Below are positions 7,938 to 17,475 of a stretch of 64,000 nt of DNA, piece after piece. Under the pieces are notes generated by a model. That model was not told where the DNA came from, did no database searches, and saw only the letters and a list, made by a program, of their open reading frames with translations. The stretch lies in the NCBI RefSeq assembly GCF_030812415.1, contig NZ_JAUSST010000001.1, positions 248,001 through 312,000 on the forward strand, read 5' to 3'. The position numbers and the translations under genes were made by a program. This stretch comes from Paenibacillus harenae (GTDB taxonomy: Bacteria; Bacillota; Bacilli; Paenibacillales; Paenibacillaceae). The first letter of the stretch is position 1; every line of letters starts with the position of its first letter.

Positions 7938-9113
7938 CTATTTGTTGGATTTTGTCGCCCTTTTGTTCTCGCGGAACTCGGATGGCGTCATGCCGGTGTA
8001 ACCTTTGAACCATTTGCTGAAATGTTTATTGTCCTCCATGCCAACCTTCTCGCCGATCAGATTGATGCGCCAATCCGTCTGCACGAGCAGTTCGGACGCT
8101 TTGCTCAAACGTCTGCGGTGAAGAAATTCCAGGAAACTGACGCCCAGCTCCTTCTTGAACAATGTACTGAAGTGGCTGCGGCTAAGGCCGATGCTCTCCG
8201 CCAGCTGCGAAGAGACGATAGGCTCGTCCAGATGCTCGTCGATATAGATAACCGCCTTCATGATCGGTGCGGATACGGCGTCCGTTCGATACTCGTATTG
8301 TCGCTCCAGCTCGGCCGTCTTCATCATCCGGCTAATCTCTTCCATGAAATCGGAGCTTGACATCAGCCTATCCGTTTTCTTCCAAATAACGGCTTTGTTC
8401 GCATTCGAGCAATCGAGCAGCAGCGGCGTAAGCCGTTCCGCATCGCTCGAGGGTGCAATGATAACAAACGGCGCCCCTTCCGCATGGAGATGAAAAATGG
8501 GCGTAATGTCGCAGGCATGATCCGTACCGCCATACTCTTCAAGCTTCTGAAGCAGCAGTTGCTGCGATTCCTCGTGCAAGCCGAACAGTCCGAACAAAAT
8601 AACGCCTTCAGCAGATAACCGATCGAGATGCTGCCCAATGGTTTGGTTCAGCTGCTCGCTGTTCCGGCCTTCGGTATACCAGGTTCGGTACATCGCGTTC
8701 GTATCGTCCACGCTTGGCGTGCTTGTCCGATTCCATTCTTCGGTGATCTTCATTAAATATCGATCCACGGTCTCCGAATCCATCGCCGTTTTCAACAAAT
8801 AACCGGATGCGCCAAGTTCCATCCCTTGCTGAGCGTAGGCGAAATCCGAATGGCAGCTAAGAAACAATATTTTCGCTTCGGGATTGGCTGCTTTGATCTT
8901 CGCGGCTAGCTGTATGCCATCCATCCGGGGCATAACGATGTCGGTAATGACGAGATCGGGACGAAGCTGCTCGTATAGCTCCCATGCCATCTCCCCGTTC
9001 GGCGCATTGCCGACAACCTCCATGTTCCATCGTTCCCAATCCACCGTATGCATAAGACCGACGCGAACGAGCCGCTCGTCGTCGGCGATAATGACCTTTC
9101 TAATCTTCGTCAC
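7938..9113 (-). CDS. AraC-type response regulator (YesN-like)
   Basis: 391 residues from a GTG at 9113, supported by AAGGGGAG 7 nt upstream. The receiver has acidic pair D11-D12 and phospho-acceptor D58 (LVITDIVMPRMDG). The C-terminal 100 residues form two AraC helix-turn-helices, IVSSQLAESIGLSRSHFSTL and INLIGEKVGMEDNKHFSKWF. It overlaps the end of the kinase gene by 14 nt. It probably activates the binding-protein/permease genes that follow it on the same strand after a 119-nt gap. Confidence 0.93.
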   Translation of the reverse strand: MTKIRKVIIADDERLVRVGLMHTVDWERWNMEVVGNAPNGEMAWELYEQLRPDLVITDIVMPRMDGIQLAAKIKAANPEAKILFLSCHSDFAYAQQGMELGASGYLLKTAMDSETVDRYLMKITEEWNRTSTPSVDDTNAMYRTWYTEGRNSEQLNQTIGQHLDRLSAEGVILFGLFGLHEESQQLLLQKLEEYGGTDHACDITPIFHLHAEGAPFVIIAPSSDAERLTPLLLDCSNANKAVIWKKTDRLMSSSDFMEEISRMMKTAELERQYEYRTDAVSAPIMKAVIYIDEHLDEPIVSSQLAESIGLSRSHFSTLFKKELGVSFLEFLHRRRLSKASELLVQTDWRINLIGEKVGMEDNKHFSKWFKGYTGMTPSEFRENKRATKSNK

Positions 9114-10770
9114 GGCGTTTCTCCCCTTCCTGGTATGGCCATCTGATCTCGATGATCGTTCCGCGTTCGGCGTTCGGCAAGATTCGAATGCCATATTGCT
9201 CGCCGAAATGCAGCTTAATCTTCTGGTCGACATTATACATGCCGAGTCCTCCTCGACCTTTGCGCGGAGGCGAAGGCTTGATCACATCGCTTGGCGACTC
9301 AATGCCCTTGCCGTCGTCATATACGCTCAGCACGATCTGGTGGCGGTCGCGGTACGCCTCAAGCGCTATCGATCCCGTACCGTCGTCGAAGGCATGGTAA
9401 AAAATATTTTCGTACAACGGCTGCAGCGTCATTCGCGGAATCCAAGCCCTCTCCAGACCCGGCTCGATGTCCTCGGAATACGTGAACGAATCGCCGTAGC
9501 GGTAATACTGGATTTTGATATAATGACCGATCGTCTCCAGCTCCTCCTCGAGAGGAACGAGTTCATGGCTAATATCCAGATTCTCGGATAACAAGGCGGC
9601 GAGATGATAAATCATGCGGTCAATATCGCTCCGTCCCGCCATTCTTGCCCGCCACTGAATCGCATTGAGTGTATTGATGATGAGATGCGGATTGATCTGA
9701 TAATGAAGCGCCCTTAGCTCGGCTTCATTCTTAAGCTTCTCCGTCCGCGTAATATTCGCGATCAAGGTTCGAATTTGCTCGGTCATGAAGTTGAAGCGCG
9801 CCCCAAGCCTGGACAGCTCGTCCTTGCCCTTCACATCGACCGCGGCATCGAGCTTCCCTCGGCTGAACTCCAGCATCGACCTATGGAGCGAAACGATCCG
9901 CCCGGTGAAATTGCCCGACAATACCCTAGCCATAATGAGGGCAGCGATCAAGGAGAGAAGTCCGATTAAATAGCCGTAATTGCGAATAACGCCGGACGAT
10001 TTGTTAATCTCGCTTTGCGGCAGTCTTGCCGTAATCGTCCAATTATTCAATTCGAGCGTTTCCGAGAACACATAATCGTTATCGGAGAATGGCGGCTTCT
10101 CTTGCGACTCGTAAACCAGCTGCCCTCTCCAATCGCGGATTTCCAAATACGACTTCGTATCCACCTCGAACGACCGGAATAAACTTGTCATCGCCTTCGC
10201 GTTCACGTCGACGAGTATCCGGCTGCCCACGGGAACGGCGGCTTGCAGTTGAAGCGGGACAACTAAGCTAATTAGCGGTTCGTATGGTTTCGGAGAGCTG
10301 TAATAGCTTCCTGAATGAAACCCGGTCCATTGCCAATCCTGCCGGCTTTGGGTATTAAGCCACCAATCGGCAGCGAGCAACGAGGCCGAATTCACGTTGC
10401 GGCTGCCTATGATTTCGCCTTCTGGCGTAATGACGAATAACCCTTCCACGATCGGCGAGACGTGAAAGGACAGGAAATCAATGAAGCTGTTCAGCTCCAA
10501 ATATTCATGATAGGATTTCGGTTTCGTATTAATCTTCTTGCCCGGGGCGAGCAAGTAGCCTTGTATATCTCTCGACAACGCGTCCATTTCCTTCAAGTGC
10601 ATATCGGTAACGGTTACGAGCTGCTTCATTGCGTATCGATTGTAATCCTGAAGCTGAACGTTTACGATATTGGCCGACTTCGAGTACGAAAGAATGCTAT
10701 GGGCGAGGAGCGGAATAAGCGTACACATAAATATGAGCAGCGTCATCTTGCGCTGAATGCTGGAGCTCAT
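9100..10770 (-). CDS. YesM-type sensor histidine kinase
   Basis: About 556 residues with an N-terminal helix, an extracellular Cache-like domain of about 250 residues, a second helix near 268-288, a HAMP linker, His_kinase and HATPase_c (DDGKGI, GGLGMYNVDQKI, GTIIEIRWPY). The histidine box reads NPHLIINTLN (His about 362) instead of the usual NPHFLYNTLN. The start is uncertain: ATG at 10770 preceded by two in-frame TTG codons, with no strong ribosome site. It overlaps the regulator gene by 14 nt. The position upstream of a sugar ABC operon points to sugar sensing, ligand unknown. Confidence 0.88.
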   Translation of the reverse strand: MSSSIQRKMTLLIFMCTLIPLLAHSILSYSKSANIVNVQLQDYNRYAMKQLVTVTDMHLKEMDALSRDIQGYLLAPGKKINTKPKSYHEYLELNSFIDFLSFHVSPIVEGLFVITPEGEIIGSRNVNSASLLAADWWLNTQSRQDWQWTGFHSGSYYSSPKPYEPLISLVVPLQLQAAVPVGSRILVDVNAKAMTSLFRSFEVDTKSYLEIRDWRGQLVYESQEKPPFSDNDYVFSETLELNNWTITARLPQSEINKSSGVIRNYGYLIGLLSLIAALIMARVLSGNFTGRIVSLHRSMLEFSRGKLDAAVDVKGKDELSRLGARFNFMTEQIRTLIANITRTEKLKNEAELRALHYQINPHLIINTLNAIQWRARMAGRSDIDRMIYHLAALLSENLDISHELVPLEEELETIGHYIKIQYYRYGDSFTYSEDIEPGLERAWIPRMTLQPLYENIFYHAFDDGTGSIALEAYRDRHQIVLSVYDDGKGIESPSDVIKPSPPRKGRGGLGMYNVDQKIKLHFGEQYGIRILPNAERGTIIEIRWPYQEGEKRRDED

Positions 10771-10914
10771 CAACAAAGTGGTTCACCGATGCCTTTCATG
10801 CTGGCTTGTTTCGATTATCATTCTAATTATATCGGACAAATCGACAACGGTAGGGTTCATTTGTATGATCCGTGTTGTAAATATGTTTGATTTATTGTAT
10901 CAATCGAGCGGATA

Positions 10915-10943
10915 CAAAAAAAGAGCGGCCTGATTGGCCGCTC
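10915..10943 (-). terminator. Terminator of the GH43 gene
   Basis: On the minus strand an 8-bp perfect stem GAGCGGCC/GGCCGCTC (10936-10943 with 10923-10930) is followed by seven or more T. Confidence 0.88.
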
Positions 10944-10956
10944 TCTTCGTTTCCGA

Positions 10957-12420
10957 TTAATTCACTTCGACAATCTGCCATTTCTGATTGGCTCCGCCCC
11001 AGTAGTCGTATTGTATGACGGCCGAATTATTGGCAGTCCCGCTGGCATCTAACGATTTGCCGCTATTGCGGTTAATGATCCGGTACGAGTTGTTTCCGAC
11101 ATACGTGAACGTCCACTGCTGGTTGTTCCCGCCCGAGTAGGTATACTGAATGACGCTGCCGTTATTGGCCGTCGAAGAATTGGCTACATCGGCCACCTTG
11201 CCGCTGTTTACATTAACAATCTTGAAGTAATTGCCTACGGCTTGTATGTTCCACTTCTGGTTGTTGCCGCCCCAATCGTTATAGATTTGGATAGCTGCAT
11301 TATTAGCGGTCGATTGGCCGGCTACATCAAGCACCCTGCCGCTGCTAACGTTGACGATCTTGTATCTTTTGGCGGGATCGAAGATGCCTCCGCCGCTGTT
11401 CCCCGCAATGACACCCGTTGCCGTGTCGATATCGATGCTCGGATACCAGTCCATCTGCAGCGTCGTGTTCGTCGGGAAAGAAAGCGGAAGCCATACGTAC
11501 TGGGAATTGTTGACCGGCTCCCCCCAAGCGCCGGCCCAGCGGTCGCTCATAAAGAGATAGGAAGTCGCTTGGCTGCCGACCACCGGAATGACATAGGTCG
11601 ACTGCGAGCTGTACGTGACGGAATCGCCGAAGTTGACCGGATTGGACCATGTCCCTTCAATACTGGAAGCTGTAGCGTATTTGGCTTGGTTCGGATTCCA
11701 GCCCGTAGCTCCGGAAGTAATCATGAAATAAGTCGAGCCTCGTTTGAAAATGGCAGGCGCTTCCCGGTATGACCCGACCCAGAGCGTATGGACGAGGGAT
11801 TCTACGCCAAGGAAATCCGGAGTCAGCCTGAAAATATTCATATCCGCGTTAACGCGGGTAGATGATAGCAGATAGGCTGTGCCGTTGTCGTTGTAAACGG
11901 TCATGTCTCTCGAATCTTTGTCCAAAGGACGGAAGCTGCCGTGATACGAATAAGGTCCTTCGATCGATGAGGATGAAGCAACGGCAACCCTCGCCTCCCC
12001 GTAATCTACCCCATTCTCCTTGTGCATCCACATAACGAACTTGCCGGTCGAGCTGTTGTAGAGCAGCTTAGGCCGCTCGATATTAGCCGTAGCAAGCTCT
12101 CCGCCCATGCTTTTGCTCAGCAAGTGGGCTCTGAATTCCCAATTTTTCAAATCGGTAGAGCGGTATAGGGATACTAAATTTGTTCCATCGCGATTTTCAC
12201 CCAGCCAATAATAATAATTTCCATGCTTAAGCATGCCGCCGCCATGCGCGTGTACGACATTACCGCTTGTGTCTGTAAACTGGACGCCGCTCGTCACGTT
12301 CACGTTTGCCGCTTCTGCGGTCGAAGGAAACTGCGACAACCCTAGAGAACCTGCAAGCAGCACCAGAAGCAACAGGCATAGTAACATTTTTTTGCGCGAT
12401 TTCAACCGTTCAAGTAACAT
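10957..12420 (-). CDS. Secreted GH43 enzyme with ricin-type lectin domain, exo-beta-1,3-galactanase-like
   Basis: 487 residues. A signal peptide runs to about residue 38. A five-bladed GH43 domain spans about 40-345 and a ricin B/CBM13 beta-trefoil about 350-487, with three QxW-type repeats (NNQKW, NNQQW, ANQKW). The pattern AHGGGMLKHGNYYYWLGE, NIERPK (E115), PLDKDSRD, REAPAIF (E220) and TYSSQSTYVIP (Q273) closely follows what I recall of fungal and clostridial GH43_24 exo-beta-1,3-galactanases, in which a Gln replaces the usual catalytic base. It would trim galactose from beta-1,3-galactan backbones of arabinogalactans. The ATG at 12420 follows GGGAG at 9 nt. A cre-like site and a TATAAT box lie upstream. 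Confidence 0.85.
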   Translation of the reverse strand: MLLERLKSRKKMLLCLLLLVLLAGSLGLSQFPSTAEAANVNVTSGVQFTDTSGNVVHAHGGGMLKHGNYYYWLGENRDGTNLVSLYRSTDLKNWEFRAHLLSKSMGGELATANIERPKLLYNSSTGKFVMWMHKENGVDYGEARVAVASSSSIEGPYSYHGSFRPLDKDSRDMTVYNDNGTAYLLSSTRVNADMNIFRLTPDFLGVESLVHTLWVGSYREAPAIFKRGSTYFMITSGATGWNPNQAKYATASSIEGTWSNPVNFGDSVTYSSQSTYVIPVVGSQATSYLFMSDRWAGAWGEPVNNSQYVWLPLSFPTNTTLQMDWYPSIDIDTATGVIAGNSGGGIFDPAKRYKIVNVSSGRVLDVAGQSTANNAAIQIYNDWGGNNQKWNIQAVGNYFKIVNVNSGKVADVANSSTANNGSVIQYTYSGGNNQQWTFTYVGNNSYRIINRNSGKSLDASGTANNSAVIQYDYWGGANQKWQIVEVN

Positions 12421-12445
12421 TAATCAAATCTCCCTTCACGATTTA

Positions 12446-12459
12446 GTTAAGCGCTTACA
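12446..12459 (-). promoter_or_regulatory. Candidate cre (CcpA) site upstream of GH43
   Basis: The minus-strand sequence TGTAAGCGCTTAAC fits the TGNAANCGNTNNCA consensus at all fixed positions but the last two. It lies just downstream of the TATAAT box, where CcpA binding would block transcription in the presence of preferred sugars. Confidence 0.55.
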
Positions 12460-12465
12460 AAAATG

Positions 12466-12471
12466 ATTATA
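12466..12471 (-). promoter_or_regulatory. -10 box of the GH43 promoter
   Basis: TATAAT on the minus strand, about 46 nt before the GH43 start codon. The -35 region (TTTCAG at 17-nt spacing) is weak, which suggests activator dependence. Confidence 0.45.
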
Positions 12472-12552
12472 CGTCTGCCATTCATTTCCTGAAATAATAC
12501 AATTGGAACTTTAGTGAAAAATTCGATCATTTCGAACAAAAGAAAAGAAATA

Positions 12553-12577
12553 ACAAAAGCCGCGCAGTGCGCGGCTC
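12553..12577 (-). terminator. Terminator of the 28-residue peptide gene
   Basis: On the minus strand an AGCCGCGC/GCGCGGCT stem with a 3-nt loop is followed by TTTTG. It sits about 45 nt past the stop of the small gene at 12620-12706. Confidence 0.65.
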
Positions 12578-12619
12578 CATTTTTCCTAAACGCGTTTGTG
12601 AAAAAGCATCTCTTCGGGC

Positions 12620-12706
12620 TTATTTGTTGTTTTTCTTCGATTCTGCCACTTCGGAATCCTTGTTATTGCCGGGATTGCCTTTCTGCTGCGTCGACTTGTT
12701 CGCCAT
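12620..12706 (-). CDS. Small hydrophilic peptide, 28 residues
   Basis: MANKSTQQKGNPGNNKDSEV followed by AESKKNNK. The ATG at 12706 has AAAGGAGAA 7-8 nt upstream, and a terminator follows, so the unit is complete. The peptide is very rich in Lys, Asn, Ser and Gln with no hydrophobic core, and is probably unstructured. Composition recalls minor acid-soluble spore proteins, but I recognise no specific family motif. Function unknown. Confidence 0.65.
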   Translation of the reverse strand: MANKSTQQKGNPGNNKDSEVAESKKNNK

Positions 12707-12834
12707 ATCGTTAATTCTCCTTTCCTTACGTATTCAAGTTGTCATTATTCCCGCAGCGGGAACCGAATATGTAAAGGTTTGACACCATGTCTCTTGAGGC
12801 ATATTAAGAAAAAGAGATACTTGGAGGTCTTCCC

Positions 12835-13953
12835 TTGCTTATACGCAACATTGATACTTATCCGCTGTATTATTCCATCGCACAGCCCTATGGAGATGCC
12901 AACGGCATCAAGTCGTACCGAACGGCTTTTTATATTCGAATCACAACCGACTCGGGGATAGATGGCTGGGGCGAATGCATCGATTGGCTGCCGACGCTGC
13001 AGAAAGGTTTTGACGAAAGAATCATTCCTTTCTTAATCGGCAAAAAGGCGACAGAGCGAACGCGGCTGGTTCAGACCGTTGCCAAGTGGCATTCGCGCGC
13101 CGCATCGGCGGTAAGCATGGCATTAACGGAAATTTTCGCGAAGAGCTGCGGCATATCGATCTGCGACCTGTGGGGAGGAAAGCTGCGGGACACCGTTCTC
13201 GTCTATGCGTCCTTTCAATCCTATTCCGAACATTCGGATTGGCGCAAGCAATCCTTGCATGCGATTGAAGAAGCCGTTCAAACGGGATTCGAACATATCA
13301 AACTGAAAATCGGAGGTAAGACGGTAAAGGAAGATCAGAAGCATATACGAGAAGCGCAATCGCTGCTGCAAGGCGAAGTGAAAATCGCATTGGACGCCAA
13401 CGGGAGCTATGATCTTTCGACCGCTTGCCGCTGGAATCCCGAGTTCGAGCAGTTTTCCAACATCATGTGGCTTGAAGAGCCTCTGCCTATTCAAGAGACT
13501 TTCAATTACGGTTTACTGCGTCAGAGATTGGCGTTGCCGATAGCCGGGGGCGAGGATATGAAGCTTGCCTCGGATTTCCTCCCGCTCCTTACGCATCAGT
13601 CGTTAGATATTGTCACGCCCGATATGTTGCACCTGACGGGAATGGATGAATATTGGGCTGTTTTGAGTATGGCCAATTGCTATGGCGTACGAACATCTCC
13701 TCATGCATATGACGGTGCGCTGACAAGGTTGTACGCCATGTTTGCCCAAGCATGCCTCGTCCCATGGAGCAAGATGAAGCCGGAACAGGTTGATCCTGTC
13801 GAATGGGATGTCATGGACAATCCATTTACGGAATTAATTCCTCTTCGACCTTCGCAAGGGGAAGTTGCCATTCCCGATGGGACGGGCATAGGAGTAGATT
13901 TGGATATGGAGAAATTGCATTATTATAAATGGGATGGCAGCAGCTACGAGTGA
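12835..13953 (+). CDS. Enolase-superfamily enzyme, mandelate racemase/muconate lactonizing type
   Basis: 372 residues from a TTG with GGAGG 7 nt upstream. The N-terminal capping domain is followed by the barrel with KLKIG (K156, K158), metal ligands D187 (LDANGSYD), E214 (LEEPLP) and E240-D241 (AGGED), and H290 in RTSPHAYDG. These are the general base Lys and the magnesium ligands of this family, which abstracts a proton alpha to a carboxylate. Sugar-acid dehydratases, epimerases and cycloisomerases all share this scaffold and I cannot assign the substrate. It is a single-gene unit next to the GH43 gene, so sugar-acid metabolism is possible. Confidence 0.85.
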   Translation: MLIRNIDTYPLYYSIAQPYGDANGIKSYRTAFYIRITTDSGIDGWGECIDWLPTLQKGFDERIIPFLIGKKATERTRLVQTVAKWHSRAASAVSMALTEIFAKSCGISICDLWGGKLRDTVLVYASFQSYSEHSDWRKQSLHAIEEAVQTGFEHIKLKIGGKTVKEDQKHIREAQSLLQGEVKIALDANGSYDLSTACRWNPEFEQFSNIMWLEEPLPIQETFNYGLLRQRLALPIAGGEDMKLASDFLPLLTHQSLDIVTPDMLHLTGMDEYWAVLSMANCYGVRTSPHAYDGALTRLYAMFAQACLVPWSKMKPEQVDPVEWDVMDNPFTELIPLRPSQGEVAIPDGTGIGVDLDMEKLHYYKWDGSSYE

Positions 13954-13990
13954 ATCCGCGAGTAGAGACACGCAGGTAAGGAAGATGCGG

Positions 13991-14692
13991 TCAAGATATA
14001 CTTCCTTCCTCCCATTCAATCAAGCGATATAAATACCGGATGCCTTTCATTCGGTTGCGGTTAATCTTGTTCAGGAACCGCAAGGAATCCTTCGCGATGC
14101 GTCTAGCCTGCTCGATGTTATTGTGATCGAGCTCGTGAATGACCTGCTTGATCGTATCCAGCGACCAAACGGCCGTCCGCAACGTGCCGATGATGAGAAT
14201 TTGCCTGATTTGCGTCGGGCTGAATATCCGGTATCCATTCTCGTCATTGCGCGCCACGGTGATGAGGCCCATTTTCTCCCAATGCCGAATCGCCGAGGCC
14301 GGCACCGACGTTGCTTTCGATACTTCGCCGATCGACATCCACTTTCTTCTTCCCCATCGATCGAGGTTATCGAGCTCTTTGGCATCGAGCGCCTCGATCG
14401 TTTTCTCGGCCATTAATTTATCGCTCTGAAGCGACGCCTGAGCCAAGTTCACAATCCACAGCGCTTCATCGACATGATTGCTTAGCAACAGCTTCAATAC
14501 TTCTACGGTTGTCGTCATGCCGAAGCCCTCGTTCATCGTACGAATGCATTCGAAGTAGGCAAAGTGCAGCTCCGTATAATTCCGATAACCATTGGCTCCC
14601 CGCTCCACGGGCGGCAGCACGCCCCATGATTCATAGTGTCTAAGCGCGCTCGTGCTGATGTTCAGTTTTTTGGCAATATCGATCGGTCTCAT
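13991..14692 (-). CDS. MerR-family regulator with two MerR HTH domains
   Basis: 233 residues with two complete MerR-type winged helices. The first covers about 1-70 (IDIAKKLNISTSALRHYESW, then GYRNYTELHFAYFECIRTM). The second covers about 116-185 (MSIGEVSKATSVPASAIRHWEKMG, then NGYRIFSPTQIRQILIIGTL). The second HTH is followed by a short C-terminal helix. It is transcribed divergently from the UvrA-like gene at 14882, the usual position of a MerR regulator relative to the promoter it controls. No metal-binding cysteines are visible, so a drug-like ligand is more likely than a metal. Confidence 0.88.
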   Translation of the reverse strand: MRPIDIAKKLNISTSALRHYESWGVLPPVERGANGYRNYTELHFAYFECIRTMNEGFGMTTTVEVLKLLLSNHVDEALWIVNLAQASLQSDKLMAEKTIEALDAKELDNLDRWGRRKWMSIGEVSKATSVPASAIRHWEKMGLITVARNDENGYRIFSPTQIRQILIIGTLRTAVWSLDTIKQVIHELDHNNIEQARRIAKDSLRFLNKINRNRMKGIRYLYRLIEWEEGSIS

Positions 14693-14790
14693 TTTTCGAA
14701 GCCCCCTAAAGCGTAACCTTCAATTGCGACAATAAACTTTTCGCATCAATTATCACTGCCACTGACTTTTCGTGAGTATAACCTTATCAT

Positions 14791-14821
14791 TTGCTTGAAT
14801 GTTATAAGATTAAGGTATCAA
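14791..14821 (+). promoter_or_regulatory. Candidate MerR-type promoter of the UvrA-like gene
   Basis: TTGCTT and TATCAA are separated by 19 nt, the long spacer typical of MerR-activated promoters. The spacer lies in a partial dyad with outer half-sites CTTGA and TTAAG. A second loose dyad (ACCTTATC with GATTAAGGT) flanks it. Confidence 0.45.
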
Positions 14822-14881
14822 ACAATCGAAGGAGGAGCAAGGTTCATTATATAACCAATCTAGTTTGATGGAGGTACTAAT

Positions 14882-17386
14882 TTGAACGATAGGATTGAAA
14901 TTAGGGGCGCCCGGGAAAATAATCTCAAAAACGTTACGCTAAACATTCCAAAGTATAAGCTGGTCGTGCTTACCGGTCCTTCGGGCTCAGGGAAATCGAC
15001 GCTTGCCATGGATACGCTGCAGCGGGAGTGCCAGCGCCAATACATGGAATCGATGGGGATGACCTCTGAATCGCTGGCCAAACCGAAGGTCGACGCGATC
15101 ATCGGCCTCTCCCCTTCGATTAGCGTCGGACAGCATGTGACGAACCGCAACCCGAGATCGACAGTCGGCACCGTGACGGATATTTATACGTATTTGCGCG
15201 TTATCTATGAAAAGCTGGGCGAGCGCGCCTGTGCGCATTGCGGGACGAGATTCGTGCCAAGTCCTTCAACCGAATCGGAAGTTTCGTCGCATGACGGCGA
15301 CGAAGAAGCAACAAGCCATGCAGCGGTCCGCTGTCCGCATTGCCATGGCGAGATGGAACGATGGACGCGCAGACATTTCTCCTACAACACGCCGGACGGC
15401 GCCTGCGAGACATGCGGCGGACTCGGCCATACGGTAAGCTTGGACCTGGACGCCGTATTCGATCAGGAGAAGAGCGTTCTCGGCGGCGGTGTGACGATCT
15501 GGTTCGAGATGCTGGCCAACTACCATACCTCCGTTCTGAAGGCAGCGGCCGAGCATTATGGTTTGCCTCCCTTCGATAATGAGCAGGCGATTAAAGCATA
15601 TAGCGAAGCCCAGAGAGACCTGTTGTATTACGGGGTCGAAAGCGAAGCGTTCATCCGGCACTTCCCGGATGTCAAGCCGCCGAAGACGGTGAACGGCGGC
15701 AAGTTCGAAGGCGTCGTAACGGGAATATGGCGTCGATACAAGGAGAAAGGCGGCGAATCGGGCGAAGCAGCCCTATTCCGAGAACAGCTCTGCGAAGCCT
15801 GTCATGGCGCCAAGCTCAAGAAGGAGATCCGCGACGTAACGGTCGGCGGATCTTCCATCTCGGATATCGCTGGCTGGGCGCTGCAAGATACGGTATCTTG
15901 GCTGGATAAGCTGATGGATGGCCTTGGACCGGACGATCGGGAACAGATCGAATCGATGCTGCATGATTTAACCGTCCGGACGAAACGGATCGTTAACGTC
16001 GGTCTCGGCTACCTGACCCTTAACCGCCAGTCGGTAACGTTGTCAGGCGGAGAAGCGCAGCGGCTTAGGCTCGCCTCCATTCTCGGTTCGGGCTTGACCG
16101 GCGTACTGTACATTTTGGACGAGCCGACGGCCGGATTGCATCCGAAGGATACGGCTGGCTTAATTCAAGTGCTTGGGCAGCTTAGAGATCTGGGCAATAC
16201 GGTGCTTGTAATCGAGCATGATGTCGAGATGATGAAAGCAGCCGACCATGTGATCGATATGGGACCGGGAGCCGGAAGCTTCGGCGGCAGCGTCGTTGGC
16301 GAAGGAACGCTGGAACAGCTTTTGAATAACGAGCATTCGGTGACCGGCGCGTTCTTGCGCGAATCGGAAGCCAGGAAGACACCGCCGACAAGACGAAGCG
16401 GGAATGGGCAATGGCTGTCTGTCCGCGATGCTTATGAGCGGAATCTGAAGCATATCGACGTTTCGTTCCCGTTAGGCTGTCTTGTTGCCGTTACGGGGGT
16501 ATCCGGCTCCGGCAAATCAACGTTGCTGTTCGATCTCTTAGCCGCGGGTGGCAGCGACGATCTGAAGCGGAGCGGCTGCGCCAGCATTACCGGCTTCGAT
16601 GTCATCGGCAATATCGTAACCGTCGACCAATCGCCGCTCGGCAGAATGAGCCGCTCCAATGTCGCGACGTATACCGATGTCTTTACCGCGATGCGCAACC
16701 TGTATGCCGCTTTGCCGGAAGCGAAGCAAGCCGGACTGACGTCCAAGCACTTCTCGTTCAACACGCCGGGCGGCCGCTGCGAGCATTGCCAAGGTCTCGG
16801 CCTCGTCCCGATGGATATGTTCTTCCTTCCGGGCTTGGAGGTTCGCTGTCCCGTATGCCGAGGCAAGCGGTTCAAGGAAGAGGTGCTGCGAGTTGCCTAC
16901 AGAGGAATGTCGATATCGGACCTGCTCGACCTTACCGTTCAAGAGAGCCTGCAGCTGCTAGAGGGCCAAGCAAAAATGGATGCGCCTATCTCCCTCTTGA
17001 ACGAGGTTGGTCTTGGTTATTTGCATTGGGGTCAATCCATCGTGACGTTGTCCGGCGGCGAAGGCCAGCGAATTCGCCTGGCGAAGGAATTGAGCGGCAA
17101 ATCGAAGCAGCATACGTTGTATTTGCTGGACGAGCCTTCAACCGGACTCCATCCGCGCGATACGAAGCAGCTGCTCCTGCTGCTCAATAAACTGGTCGAC
17201 GCCGGCAATACCGTCATCGTTGTCGAGCATAACCTCGACGTTATCCGCGAATGCGACTGGATCGTCGATATCGGTCCCGAAGGCGGACATGAAGGCGGCG
17301 AAGTCGTTGCCGAAGGCACGCCGGAAGCGGTCGCCAAGGTCGACGCCTCCCACACCGGGCGTTATTTACGGGAAGCGCTGCGGTAA
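14882..17386 (+). CDS. UvrA-like ABC ATPase (drug-resistance type)
   Basis: 834 residues, shorter than housekeeping UvrA (about 940-960). The tandem ABC modules have Walker [12 protein letters not shown] and [12 protein letters not shown], and signatures [12 protein letters not shown] and [12 protein letters not shown], each followed by a LDEPT/S-GLHP loop. Zinc modules are present: CAHC with CPHC and CETCGG in the first half, CEHCQGLG with CPVCRG in the second. The shortened UvrB-interaction region is typical of UvrA2-type proteins, some of which protect against DNA-binding antibiotics. The TTG at 14882 follows GGAGG at 7 nt. The divergent MerR gene suggests ligand-induced expression. Repair or self-protection is inferred. 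Confidence 0.87.
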   Translation: MNDRIEIRGARENNLKNVTLNIPKYKLVVLTGPSGSGKSTLAMDTLQRECQRQYMESMGMTSESLAKPKVDAIIGLSPSISVGQHVTNRNPRSTVGTVTDIYTYLRVIYEKLGERACAHCGTRFVPSPSTESEVSSHDGDEEATSHAAVRCPHCHGEMERWTRRHFSYNTPDGACETCGGLGHTVSLDLDAVFDQEKSVLGGGVTIWFEMLANYHTSVLKAAAEHYGLPPFDNEQAIKAYSEAQRDLLYYGVESEAFIRHFPDVKPPKTVNGGKFEGVVTGIWRRYKEKGGESGEAALFREQLCEACHGAKLKKEIRDVTVGGSSISDIAGWALQDTVSWLDKLMDGLGPDDREQIESMLHDLTVRTKRIVNVGLGYLTLNRQSVTLSGGEAQRLRLASILGSGLTGVLYILDEPTAGLHPKDTAGLIQVLGQLRDLGNTVLVIEHDVEMMKAADHVIDMGPGAGSFGGSVVGEGTLEQLLNNEHSVTGAFLRESEARKTPPTRRSGNGQWLSVRDAYERNLKHIDVSFPLGCLVAVTGVSGSGKSTLLFDLLAAGGSDDLKRSGCASITGFDVIGNIVTVDQSPLGRMSRSNVATYTDVFTAMRNLYAALPEAKQAGLTSKHFSFNTPGGRCEHCQGLGLVPMDMFFLPGLEVRCPVCRGKRFKEEVLRVAYRGMSISDLLDLTVQESLQLLEGQAKMDAPISLLNEVGLGYLHWGQSIVTLSGGEGQRIRLAKELSGKSKQHTLYLLDEPSTGLHPRDTKQLLLLLNKLVDAGNTVIVVEHNLDVIRECDWIVDIGPEGGHEGGEVVAEGTPEAVAKVDASHTGRYLREALR

Positions 17387-17429
17387 TCAATCAAATATAA
17401 AAGAGACCTTTATAATTAGAAGCTTGAAA

Positions 17430-17470
17430 CAAAAATAGACGTCAGGCGCAGAGCCTGACGCCTATTTTTG
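17430..17470. terminator. Bidirectional terminator between UvrA-like and MATE genes
   Basis: A stem GTCAGGC/GCCTGAC with a 5-nt loop, extended by near-complementary AAAAATAG/CTATTTTT flanks, works for both converging genes. Confidence 0.85.
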
Positions 17471-17475
17471 TTTCG

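Noticed and set aside
9114-9233. N-terminal extension of the AraC-type regulator at 7938
   Set aside because: It overlaps the kinase gene deeply and precedes the receiver's normal start. The GTG at 9113 has a strong ribosome site.
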